The position numbers and the translations under genes were made by a program. Below the pieces are notes generated by a model. That model ran no database searches, had not been told where the DNA came from, and saw nothing but the letters and a program-made list of their open reading frames with translations. Shown piece by piece: positions 18,431-26,518 of a stretch of 64,000 nt of DNA. Numbering within the stretch: position 1 is the first letter of the stretch; each line of letters opens with the position of its first letter. The stretch comes from Labilibaculum sp. (GTDB lineage: Bacteria > Bacteroidota > Bacteroidia > Bacteroidales > Marinifilaceae), in the NCBI GenBank assembly GCA_016342745.1, contig JAEINT010000017.1, positions 62,001-126,000 on the forward strand, given 5' to 3'.

Positions 18431-19351
18431 ATGATGAAATTTTATCTAATATTTCTTCTCTGCCTAATAAGTTTAAAAGGCTATGCACAACTTGATTCTA
18501 TTCTTGTACCTGATAGTTGTGTTCAAGAAGCATGTGTAATGATTACAAGTACTCCACCTACATTTCCAGGTGGCATTGAAAAGTGGCATTGTTTTTTTGA
18601 AGAGAATTTAAATTTCAACCTAATAAATAAAATTGACACTTCAGCAAGATGCTTTTGTTCCTTTACTGTTGATACACTTGGGAAAGCAAAATTTGATACA
18701 ATATACAGATCCTTTTCAACTGAAATAGATCAAGAACTTATTCATCTTATTGAAAAAATGCCCAAATGGACACCAGGTAAAATTCAAAATAAGCTTAAAA
18801 ATATTCCTATGACATTTCGATTTAAACTTCCATTTGAAAGAAGGTGTAAAAATAAATCGATTGAGCAAAAAATTAATGACTTGCAATTCATTACTGATAT
18901 GCCATACATTTGTAGAGATACAATTGGTGGAGAAAACAGCATTGGGTGTGGAGATAAATTATTTTGGGATATTGTCATTGAAAAGGAAAACGCCATTCCA
19001 CTCTTAATAGAATCTTTGATTGATACAACAAAAACCTCTGCTATCGTTCCAAATCTACCCTATAATTATACTATTGCAGATATAGCATATCACGCTCTTC
19101 AAGAAATTATTGATGACATTCCAACTTTTGACTTACTAGGTGTCGAATTCGACAAAAATGGATGTGGATATTGCTCATATTGGAAACATCTTAGCATATA
19201 TGAAAATCGCAAAACATTTAAGGAGGATGTTAAAATATGGTATGCTATCAATAAGAAGAATTTAAGATGGATAAAAAGTGATAAAGTTTTAACTGGAGAC
19301 TGTTCATTTTCACATCCAAACGGCGGACATTATAAATTGAAAAAGAATTAA
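18431..19351 (+). CDS. Secreted protein with TonB C-terminal-like domain
   Basis: A 306-residue protein with a clear signal peptide (FYLIFLLCLISLKGYAQ). Residues ~35-138 follow the Bacteroidota TonB_C pattern: PTFPGGIEKWHCFFEENL, then FTVDTLGKAKFDTIY, then ELIHLIEKMPKWTPGKIQNK and a terminal strand MTFRFKLPFE. Unlike energy-transducing TonB it has no membrane anchor or proline-rich linker, and carries a further ~165-residue C-terminal domain with many cysteines that I do not recognise. It starts 14 bases after the exonuclease gene. ATG at 18431 and 18434 are both possible. Periplasmic role unknown. Confidence 0.7.
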   Translation: MMKFYLIFLLCLISLKGYAQLDSILVPDSCVQEACVMITSTPPTFPGGIEKWHCFFEENLNFNLINKIDTSARCFCSFTVDTLGKAKFDTIYRSFSTEIDQELIHLIEKMPKWTPGKIQNKLKNIPMTFRFKLPFERRCKNKSIEQKINDLQFITDMPYICRDTIGGENSIGCGDKLFWDIVIEKENAIPLLIESLIDTTKTSAIVPNLPYNYTIADIAYHALQEIIDDIPTFDLLGVEFDKNGCGYCSYWKHLSIYENRKTFKEDVKIWYAINKKNLRWIKSDKVLTGDCSFSHPNGGHYKLKKN

Positions 19352-19360
19352 AAACATCAT

Positions 19361-19394
19361 ACGCTGACAGGTTGAAAAAAACGCTGTCAGGTCT
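19361..19394. repeat. 'CTGACAGGT' palindrome, variant copy
   Basis: ACGCTGACAGGTTGAAAAAA then ACGCTGTCAGGTCT. The right arm overlaps the 3' end of the cyclase gene and supplies its last Thr codon and TGA stop. It lies between convergent genes and may also act as a terminator. Confidence 0.75.
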
Positions 19395-21201
19395 TCTCAA
19401 CCAATGTGTTTTCCATTTCTTCTGAGAAAGCTGATGAATCTAAGATCTTTTTTAAAGCAGAACTAGCAAACACCAATGGATACATATCCTCGAAATACCA
19501 AAGTGAAGCAAAATACAAACCAATTGGAGTGGCTTTAATTTCAGATAAATCTTTGGGTAAGTTCTTCTGTAGCCAATCAATTCCTTTCTTAGCCTCTTCT
19601 AATTTTCCTGAAGCACTTAAGGCACGAATTGCCAAAGCTGTTTCCTCGATTGTAGATATCACAGAAGCATTTCCGCCCCATCCACTGTCCTGATTTTGAA
19701 CCTTTAGTAAGAATTGAATTGCTTTATCTTTTACTTTATCAAAATCCACTAAACCATCTAACTTGCAAGCAGATAAAGAAAACAAAACAATAGACGTTCC
19801 ATAAACAGGATTCTGATGTTTCAGATCATCTTCATTACCAAACCATAAAGGCAACCACGATCCGTCTACTTGCTGAGAACTCATTAAATATCGCCAGGCA
19901 TTTTTAATGCTACGACTCACCTTTGCCTGATAAATTTCATCCAAATCTTCTTTCCACAAGCTTAATGCCTTAATGGCATGAGCGGTAATATCTGGACAAG
20001 AACAATCGAATGGTAATTTTCCCCAGCCTTTACAGAAGGTTGGCATTCCACCATCACTATTTTGCAGTTTCATCAGCCAATTAATTCCATCTTCAATTGC
20101 TTGAATAGGAATTTCCTGATGTTCTTTTAAACGATGTAAAGCAATCAAAGCTCCAGAAGTATCATCTGTATCAGGCACGCCGCCTTGCAAATGCGTCCAC
20201 GCCCAACCTCCAGGTTCTGCCTTGGTAAAAGGATGAATTTCTTTCAGTTGTTGATTCAACAAAGCATTTATCGTCTTATTTTTCTCTGGTAAAGCTTCCA
20301 GATTCTCATTACTTAAGGAATTCAGACTTAAGGAAGTCACCCAAGTAGCCAAATGCGTATCGATTGGCCAAGAACCATCTTCTCTCATGGATTTACCTAA
20401 GAAATCCGAGGCCTTAGAGCAAACCTCAAGCTCTTTCTCACCAGAACCCACCAAACTCATGAGAACGAATCCAGTTAGCGGTGTAGCCTCTAAAAAGCCT
20501 CCATTATCTGGCTGCTTTTCTGCCAAAACCTTTAAAACATTCCCTTTAACCGATTTATTAAAAGCAGCTACAACTTTACTCGCTTTCGTATTCACCGATT
20601 TTACTAATCCAATAGCAATCAAAGCTGGAATGGCATAACTAACCACAGATAGGTTCAGTAATTTGAAGAATTTATCAGGAAATACAGCTAGTTGATAGGG
20701 CAATTGAGGAACAAGCTTCCATCCATTTTCTCCCAATCTACCTGATAAAGCGCACATAGCCAATATGGGAACCGAAAAGGTCTGATCATCTTGATAATGA
20801 CTCAAAACAGCAGTACTAATTGATTTCGGATCTAGTTTCTTTAAGCGATCTAAAAGCCAACTTTCCGCATTCTGTATGCTCTCAATATAAGTTGTATGCC
20901 CTTTAACAATGGAGAAACAAGCCCAAGTAAGAAGCGTGGTACTTAAATTACTTTTACTTCGAATGGTATCACCCCATCCACCATCAATATTGGAATTTTT
21001 CACCAGCCAATCTAAGCCTTGAGTGATTTGATGTTTGTATTTTTTGGAATCGTATTCCCATAATGCAAATACTGCAATTGCTGTCGACAAAGCACTACTA
21101 GACAACTTCCCATCCCAATATCCTTCCTCATTTCGAAGAGTGATGATGTGCTCATCTAATTTTTGTTTGAGGGTTTGTATGTTCTCGTAGTTTGCAGTCA
21201 T
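19387..21201 (-). CDS. Squalene-hopene-cyclase-like class II terpene cyclase
   Basis: A 604-residue protein close to SHC length (~630). It begins with EGYWDGKLSSSALSTA, comparable to the SHC opening GYWxGPL. The protonating DXDD motif is present as DTDD at about residues 344-347 within GGWAWTHLQGGVPDTDDTS. QW-type repeats occur as DGGWGD, DGSWPID, DGSWLPLWFGNED..NPVYGTS, and DSGWGGN. It is therefore probably a catalytically competent class II cyclase acting on a polyprenyl, squalene or prenylated substrate in or on the cytoplasmic membrane. It is the last gene of the long minus-strand cluster, behind a second cyclase-fold protein and a polyprenyl synthase. Product unknown. Confidence 0.82.
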   Translation of the reverse strand: MTANYENIQTLKQKLDEHIITLRNEEGYWDGKLSSSALSTAIAVFALWEYDSKKYKHQITQGLDWLVKNSNIDGGWGDTIRSKSNLSTTLLTWACFSIVKGHTTYIESIQNAESWLLDRLKKLDPKSISTAVLSHYQDDQTFSVPILAMCALSGRLGENGWKLVPQLPYQLAVFPDKFFKLLNLSVVSYAIPALIAIGLVKSVNTKASKVVAAFNKSVKGNVLKVLAEKQPDNGGFLEATPLTGFVLMSLVGSGEKELEVCSKASDFLGKSMREDGSWPIDTHLATWVTSLSLNSLSNENLEALPEKNKTINALLNQQLKEIHPFTKAEPGGWAWTHLQGGVPDTDDTSGALIALHRLKEHQEIPIQAIEDGINWLMKLQNSDGGMPTFCKGWGKLPFDCSCPDITAHAIKALSLWKEDLDEIYQAKVSRSIKNAWRYLMSSQQVDGSWLPLWFGNEDDLKHQNPVYGTSIVLFSLSACKLDGLVDFDKVKDKAIQFLLKVQNQDSGWGGNASVISTIEETALAIRALSASGKLEEAKKGIDWLQKNLPKDLSEIKATPIGLYFASLWYFEDMYPLVFASSALKKILDSSAFSEEMENTLVEKT

Positions 21202-21466
21202 TTAAACCAATCTAATTTCAAATCAATATTGCGCTATTTATTTTTTGTATTGGGCTATCCGCCCAAACCCGACTTCATTTTTTGTCTTAAATACAAAAAA
21301 CAGAAGCTCCTTAAAATAAATGCCAGCCAACAGGTAACTTAAATAATACCCTTTAAAACGTCATCCTGAACGAAGTGAAGGATCTCTTCAGATTCAACAG
21401 ATCCCTCGGTTCCTCGGGATGACAATGAAATCCGCAACTCATAACTCATAACTCATAACTCATAAC
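21202..21466. other. Intergenic repeat material
   Basis: No gene seen. Contains a segment resembling 9806-9822, the GTCATCC…GGATGAC element and a 7-base tandem repeat, listed separately. Confidence 0.5.
21360..21423. repeat. Dispersed GTCATCC…GGATGAC intergenic element
   Basis: A 64-base imperfect inverted repeat (GTCATCCTGAACGAAGTGAA … TTCCTCGGGATGAC) with an inner AGATC..GATCC pairing. Similar elements are widespread in intergenic DNA of Bacteroidota, from general knowledge. Confidence 0.6.
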
Positions 21467-21469
21467 TCA
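21436..21469. repeat. 7-base tandem repeat (AACTCAT)n
   Basis: Four full AACTCAT units and a partial fifth, directly touching the stop end of the next cluster gene (21467). Confidence 0.85.
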
Positions 21470-22450
21470 AGAAAGTACTCCTAAACCCAAAAGTGCGTAA
21501 TACGTATACTCCACATCACAAGTCATGTCGGCAATGCTGCCAAAGAACCCACCAGACTCATCCCAGTGAAGATTGATGAAATTTACGGAATTTTCAGCAT
21601 ATTCTTGCATATTTTCTCCAGATACCTTCAAAGCGAGCAATGCCGTTGATGTAGACAATAAATCTGCAATTGGCACCTCTCTAGCTGCCATAAACCCACC
21701 TCTTTTAGATAACATCTGGTTCAGCCATTCCTTTGTCTTAACCGTTTCTTCTGACTTACCAGCAATACTCATGATTAATCCTGCAGCAGTTGAAGAGGTA
21801 ACACCATCTGTGCTATTTTCTTCATTAGCAAATGATCCATTCGCTGCTCGCAATGTTTTATTTGCATCGGTAATCTCATCCAAAACCTCTTGCTCGGTTT
21901 GTAAATCCTGATAAAGTGTCCACATCAAATAATTTGCATAGATGGTGGATTTAGATGCACCTTTTTTGTTGTGATTGTATCCTCCATCTTCACTTCCATA
22001 CTCTTCAATATCCCATAATAATTCGGAACAATTGTTTTTCAGTGATTTTACTACTTTACCAAGGATTAAATCTTTAGCAAAGCTTATGGATAGAAATTTA
22101 GATGAGCTTAAGCCTGATCTTTGTCTCAATTCTATTAATTGCAGTAAAAAATCACAACGAACAAAACAAACCGAATGGACAAAATCCAATTCCTCATCTC
22201 GCTTCAGCCTTCTCAAGTATTTCCGTTCTTCAAGGATATCTAGTTTGTAATCTAAAATCAAGGCTAAGGTATAGCCAAAAACAGAATAATATAAATCTGC
22301 CTTACCAGAACGATCCTTAAACCCACCATCAAAACATTTCTGAGTAATTACGAAGGTTTTAATATGATTCTGTGCTTCTTCACTCAAGACTTCCTGTGAT
22401 TTTAGAAGTGCTTCTAGAATGTATTGATTACAGTTAATATTTTTATTCAA
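21467..22450 (-). CDS. Prenyltransferase/squalene-oxidase-repeat protein (alpha/alpha toroid)
   Basis: A 327-residue protein made of cyclase/prenyltransferase-type repeats: QKCFDGGFKDRSG, GSEDGGYNHNKKGA, ANGSFANEEN, SKRGGFMAAREV and ESGGFFGSIADMTCDVEYTYYALLGL. This GGF-rich pattern resembles protein prenyltransferase beta subunits and single-barrel cyclase halves. The DXDD motif is absent, so it is not an obvious class II cyclase. It could be a partner or a non-catalytic lipid-binding subunit for the 604-residue cyclase downstream. The only start compatible with the conserved N-terminus is TTG at 22450; no ATG is available before mid-protein. Confidence 0.7.
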   Translation of the reverse strand: MNKNINCNQYILEALLKSQEVLSEEAQNHIKTFVITQKCFDGGFKDRSGKADLYYSVFGYTLALILDYKLDILEERKYLRRLKRDEELDFVHSVCFVRCDFLLQLIELRQRSGLSSSKFLSISFAKDLILGKVVKSLKNNCSELLWDIEEYGSEDGGYNHNKKGASKSTIYANYLMWTLYQDLQTEQEVLDEITDANKTLRAANGSFANEENSTDGVTSSTAAGLIMSIAGKSEETVKTKEWLNQMLSKRGGFMAAREVPIADLLSTSTALLALKVSGENMQEYAENSVNFINLHWDESGGFFGSIADMTCDVEYTYYALLGLGVLS

Positions 22451-22584
22451 AATGATATGAATTGATAATTATGAATTTTTATTCTTTATCGATAACTCAA
22501 AAGAAAGGCCAATACATTTAAATATTAGCTCTATTAAGTTTCTTTTATCTCAAGCCGATGGGCTTTAATTTCTTTTTCCACTTA

Positions 22585-22662
22585 TCCCGAAAGCTTTCGG
22601 GACCCCTGAAGGGGACTTATAAAATACAATTTGTAAGTCAGTAGCCCCCTTCAGGGGGTTGG
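22585..22662. repeat. Palindrome TCCCGAAAGCTTTCGGGA plus BIME-like CCCC/GGGG inverted pair
   Basis: A perfect 18-base palindrome (22585-22602), then ACCCCTGAAGGGGACTT and, after ~25 bases, its inverted relative AGCCCCCTTCAGGGGGTT. This is in the gap between two cluster genes; it could form a large cruciform or act as an RNA hairpin. Confidence 0.7.
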
Positions 22663-22666
22663 GGGT

Positions 22667-24277
22667 TTATGAATCTTCTGGTACTATCCGATTCAGTAAG
22701 CGAGTCAATAATATTTTTAATGTCGGATGCTTTAATGGTTTAAGTGCTTTCAGCGTATTTCGCTTGTATTCAACCAACATCTCTTCAGTTGCTTTCATCG
22801 CCTCTTTTGTTTCATCCCACTGTAAAAATTCTGTTGCGATGCTTGTATCTCCTTTTTGCATGCGATCGAACCATTCTTGCATCTTTTCTGGATGCTTTTT
22901 ATTTAAAAGTGTAGATACCAAAGATGGCTGAACAGTATTAAAGCCACTGGCAATACTGTCCTGTCTGAAATCATCCAAATCATCCTTAATTTGGTAAGCA
23001 ATCCCTAATGCTTTACTGTAATTTGAGATTATTTGCTGAACATCTTCACTTGCATCAGCTAAAATTGCTCCAAATTGCAAAGCCACTTCAAAAGCCGGAG
23101 ATGTTTTGTTACTGAAAATGCGTAGAATCTCTTCTTGTGTTAGCAATTTTTCATTGCTTCTCCACAATAGTTCCTCTCCTTGTCCGAGAGACAAATCACG
23201 ATGTCCGTGAGAAGCGACTGTTAGCAATTTTCGAATGTGCTTAGCACCTGATTCTGCTATCATTTGATAACCATACCCAACCAGTAGATCTCCAACGTTT
23301 AGTGCAACTGGAATATCATATTCTTTGTGAAGCGTTGGCTTTCCATAGCGTTCATCATCTTCATCTGCAATATCATCATGAACCAAGGATGCCTTGTGAA
23401 AACACTCAATAGAAACAGCTAATTTCTGTATTGTTTCGTCATATTCTCCAGATTTTCCAGTAAAAGCATCGTAAACAGCTACCATAATCAAAGGTCGCCA
23501 GCGTTTACCATCCTTTTCCATCCAATTTATCGCAATATCAATAGTTGGATCATTTTCTCCGAAAAGAGCTATTAGCTTATCAGTCGCAAACCATTCTTTC
23601 ACAAGCGTTTTTAACGTATCTAAGTTAATCCAGCCTTTCCAATTGCTTTCATTTCGTACTGCAAGAACTTCATCTAACCAAATTCTATCAACTTTAGAAT
23701 CCTTACAATCATTGTTGTAAAGCGGAATTGCAATGGATGGAACAGCTTCTTTTACAGCCAAAGGAAACGAGCGTTCGAATGAATGCAAACAGCCAACACC
23801 AACAACACACTCCACCTGACCTGAAGAAAGTAACAAACTTGCAGATGTTGTTCCTTCACTAACGATGGTATGATAACCCAATTCATTAGCTTGTGAAATG
23901 ATTCCTGCTAATTCACAAAGACCACATTGTTCGCAAAGTAATCCCAGTTCATCATATTTTGCAGGACATTTAGTAGAATGGCTAATGCATTTTGGCAATA
24001 GTAAGATTCTGCGATTAAATGGAATTCCAGCCACAATATTGCTCCAAGCGTAATTGTTAATCATGACAGCCAAGAGCTTTTGATAAAGAAACAATTCAGG
24101 ATGCTTTTGAATCAATTCTCCAGAATGAAAAATGACTTCATCCTCTTGTAAAGGTGGCACCAATTCACTCTCAGCAGCATAATCGCGAATTAAATCACGA
24201 ATCTGCTTCAGCTTTTCAGGATGCTGAGGCAAATCATTTCCAAAGCTCATATTTGGTTGGTTGTTTCTTAAAATCAT
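22667..24277 (-). CDS. DUF116-polyprenyl diphosphate synthase fusion
   Basis: A 536-residue two-domain protein. Residues ~60-210 are DUF116-like, with a cysteine set KCISHSTKCPAKYDE..LCEQCGLCELAG and VVGVGCLHS. Residues ~225-536 form a trans-isoprenyl diphosphate synthase: GKRWRP (~257), first Asp-rich motif DDIAD at 301-305, second DDLDD at 432-436, and HKEYDIP/NVGDLL between. Both metal-binding motifs are intact, so it should condense IPP with allylic diphosphates to a prenyl chain. Chain length cannot be read with confidence. DUF116 is often encoded near radical SAM genes, and here a radical SAM gene precedes it. A second ATG at 24250 would remove nine residues. Confidence 0.88.
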   Translation of the reverse strand: MILRNNQPNMSFGNDLPQHPEKLKQIRDLIRDYAAESELVPPLQEDEVIFHSGELIQKHPELFLYQKLLAVMINNYAWSNIVAGIPFNRRILLLPKCISHSTKCPAKYDELGLLCEQCGLCELAGIISQANELGYHTIVSEGTTSASLLLSSGQVECVVGVGCLHSFERSFPLAVKEAVPSIAIPLYNNDCKDSKVDRIWLDEVLAVRNESNWKGWINLDTLKTLVKEWFATDKLIALFGENDPTIDIAINWMEKDGKRWRPLIMVAVYDAFTGKSGEYDETIQKLAVSIECFHKASLVHDDIADEDDERYGKPTLHKEYDIPVALNVGDLLVGYGYQMIAESGAKHIRKLLTVASHGHRDLSLGQGEELLWRSNEKLLTQEEILRIFSNKTSPAFEVALQFGAILADASEDVQQIISNYSKALGIAYQIKDDLDDFRQDSIASGFNTVQPSLVSTLLNKKHPEKMQEWFDRMQKGDTSIATEFLQWDETKEAMKATEEMLVEYKRNTLKALKPLKHPTLKILLTRLLNRIVPEDS

Positions 24278-24326
24278 CTAGTACAAATATCAATTATCCT
24301 AATACCCCTATTAATTTCAATCGTAC

Positions 24327-24346
24327 AGACGCAATGCCTTGCGTCT
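24327..24346. repeat. Palindrome AGACGCAA-TGCC-TTGCGTCT
   Basis: Perfect 8-base arms with a 4-base loop, flanked by GTAC and CTATC. This is a common dispersed palindrome in several phyla (general knowledge). Located between the radical SAM and polyprenyl synthase genes. Confidence 0.7.
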
Positions 24347-24357
24347 CTATCACAATA

Positions 24358-25551
24358 CTATCCATAAGCACCGAACCCAAAAAAGGAATACTTTTTGGCA
24401 AATCGATACAGCCAACTTTTCTCGGGAATCTCTTTCCCAGGAATATGATGGCCAGCACATGCTTTCATTTTCTTTAACTCTTCGTAGGAAGTATTTCTTT
24501 TCGAAGAATCATAGGCATTTGTATCTTTTAGCATCGTGTGCAGTTCCTGTGGATTATCCAATAGAATACATCCTTGGGTACAGTCGTTAATGCCTTTTCG
24601 CAAACCACCAATAAATTTCGAATTTTCAATCAGATTTACAATATCGGTGTCCTTATCAATTTTTTCTCCTGCAAACTGAATTGGCGGACAAAATTCTATA
24701 TCACCGTAAGGATTGATATGATGAGACAAACCAATGGCTCCAGGACACAATGCTTGTCCTTTTTCATCCCAATAGGTATCAATGATCATCAATGGCGCTT
24801 TTACACGAACATCAACCATAAACTGTCGCAGTTCCAATATCTCCTCTTCGGACAAAGCCAATTCGGTTGTTGGACGCTCACCAACTGGGCGATAAATGTA
24901 AAACCACAGGTAATGAATTCCCTTTTTGATGCATGAATTCACAAACTCCTCATTCACCAAATCTTTAAAATTAGATTTGCACACACTAGTTGCAACTCCC
25001 GTAAACAGTTTATTCTTTGTAGAAGCTTCTATCCCTGTCATGGTTCTGCCATAAACATTGTTCGCTCCTCTTCTAACATCACTTACATCTTGCAAACCTT
25101 CCACACTAATTAATGGCGATACATTACCCAATTTCCGCAGACGTTGAGCAACTTCATCGGTCAATAAAGTTCCGTTCGTAAACATCTGAAAATAACAATC
25201 AGAATGTCTTTCAATCACATCCATTAAATGAGGATACATTAAGGGTTCTCCGCCTAACAAACCAAAGAAATAGGAACCTTTCTTCTTGCTCGAAACAATG
25301 ATATTCTCTAATGTTTCCACATCCATTCCCTTGGAAGTGTTATCGATCGTAACCCAACATCCCTGACAATTCAGATTGCAATTATCTGTAACCGAAATCA
25401 TCATGAAGGCAGGAAATAGCTCTCCCTTTTTCAGTCGTTTCTTGTGTTTCGAAACGGCTTTCATTCCCTTCCAACCCAGATTATAGCCAAGTTTCCAAAG
25501 CAATCGGGCATCTACCTGTCTCAGTATTCTACTTCCTAATGAAAATATCAT
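24358..25551 (-). CDS. Radical SAM enzyme
   Basis: A 397-residue protein with the cluster motif C-NLN-C-QG-C (CxxxCxxC) near residue 57 following ISVTDN, then the GGEP-type segment GLLGGEPLMYP that contacts SAM. A later cysteine set (CPGA…FCPPIQ…CTQGC) may bind a second cluster or substrate, as in SPASM-like proteins. The N-terminus has an amphipathic stretch (KLGYNLGWKGMKAVSKHKKRLKKGE), suggesting membrane association. Given its position just before a polyprenyl synthase and cyclases, it might modify an isoprenoid, as HpnH does for hopanoids, but sequence motifs differ and this is inference. Confidence 0.85.
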   Translation of the reverse strand: MIFSLGSRILRQVDARLLWKLGYNLGWKGMKAVSKHKKRLKKGELFPAFMMISVTDNCNLNCQGCWVTIDNTSKGMDVETLENIIVSSKKKGSYFFGLLGGEPLMYPHLMDVIERHSDCYFQMFTNGTLLTDEVAQRLRKLGNVSPLISVEGLQDVSDVRRGANNVYGRTMTGIEASTKNKLFTGVATSVCKSNFKDLVNEEFVNSCIKKGIHYLWFYIYRPVGERPTTELALSEEEILELRQFMVDVRVKAPLMIIDTYWDEKGQALCPGAIGLSHHINPYGDIEFCPPIQFAGEKIDKDTDIVNLIENSKFIGGLRKGINDCTQGCILLDNPQELHTMLKDTNAYDSSKRNTSYEELKKMKACAGHHIPGKEIPEKSWLYRFAKKYSFFGFGAYG

Positions 25552-25566
25552 TTATATCTATTATTC

Positions 25567-25599
25567 AGACCTGACAGGTTTTAAAAACCTGTCAGGTCT
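25567..25599. repeat. 33-base perfect palindrome, copy 1
   Basis: AGACCTGACAGGTTTT-A-AAAACCTGTCAGGTCT. Identical copies at 31064-31096 and 34923-34955. Lies between the ferredoxin and radical SAM genes. Confidence 0.9.
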
Positions 25600-25606
25600 A
25601 TTAATT

Positions 25607-26473
25607 TTAACAACAGCTTGAATTGGAATCTCCATCTTTGCAATCACAATCGCATTTACTCTCCGGTTCTTCCTTGCAATTACAGTCACAATCACATTTT
25701 TCTTCTTTCTTTACTTCCTCTTTTTTATCATCCCCACTGCAACAAGCACGTCGCTCTTCTTCAGCCATTTTAAACTGATCATTCTTTAGCAGTGAAACCT
25801 GAAAATTCTTTCTTCGAGCACTCAAAACAGAATAAACATCTTCATTTTGAATTTGTTCCAGAATGTCTGTCTTTTCATTCTCTGTTCCATCGCCTTCTCC
25901 TCCATCAATAGGACTTTCGGCATGTTTTGGGAAAATGATTGCATTTTGAGGACATACTCTGGCACAAGCTGGACACATGTCCTTGCAATTCGCCGAGGCA
26001 GAAACCACCACAGTTCCATCATCTTCAACAGAATAAACACTAAACAAACAAAAATTCAAGCATTTGCGACAGCCATTGCAACGCTCATAATCAATAACAG
26101 GATACCAAGGCTTCCACGAATCAGTATACTTAATTTTCAAAGGTTCACCTGTATTGGATTCCAATTGAGAAATTACTTCCTCCTGATTCTCATCATCAAC
26201 ATGATAATATTCAGTGGTATTTTCCTCTATCTTTTTTCCTGAATTATCGACCAAATGTTGCATTGCACGAGCCTGACAACCAAATACGATAGCATCCTCA
26301 GCGGTATACAAACTTTCCAAATCATCAGGATTCTTTAGAATTGTACCACACATATCCTCAATATAGGTATAGCCTATATTCTTCTCTTCCAAAGTGCTTC
26401 TCAACTTCTGAACCGATTCCTTTTCAATCTTTCCATCTTTTTCGCACCCGCAAATGAATATTTGTTTGCTCAT
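25607..26473 (-). CDS. Dicluster ferredoxin-like protein with cysteine-rich tail
   Basis: A 288-residue protein. The N-terminal ~110 residues look like a small flavodoxin/Rossmann or HdrA-like segment (IFICGCEKDG, IVFGCQARAM). Two [4Fe-4S] sites follow in the middle: CNGCRKCLNFC (~131) and CKDMCPACARVCP (~164). The last ~50 residues hold eleven cysteines in Lys/Glu/Asp-rich repeats (ACC, KCDCDCNC, KCDCDC, SSCC), like a metallothionein-type metal or cluster-binding tail. The DNA there is internally repetitive. It is presumably a cytoplasmic electron carrier and likely serves the radical SAM enzyme encoded next. Molecular role otherwise unknown. Confidence 0.75.
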   Translation of the reverse strand: MSKQIFICGCEKDGKIEKESVQKLRSTLEEKNIGYTYIEDMCGTILKNPDDLESLYTAEDAIVFGCQARAMQHLVDNSGKKIEENTTEYYHVDDENQEEVISQLESNTGEPLKIKYTDSWKPWYPVIDYERCNGCRKCLNFCLFSVYSVEDDGTVVVSASANCKDMCPACARVCPQNAIIFPKHAESPIDGGEGDGTENEKTDILEQIQNEDVYSVLSARRKNFQVSLLKNDQFKMAEEERRACCSGDDKKEEVKKEEKCDCDCNCKEEPESKCDCDCKDGDSNSSCC

Positions 26474-26518
26474 GTTCTCTGCTTTACTTCAAATTTTAGC
26501 TACTCACTAAAATGATTA

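Noticed and set aside
24358-25551. Naming the radical SAM gene hpnH
   Set aside because: It lies near a cyclase, but its cluster-motif surroundings and C-terminal cysteines differ from the HpnH pattern I recall.
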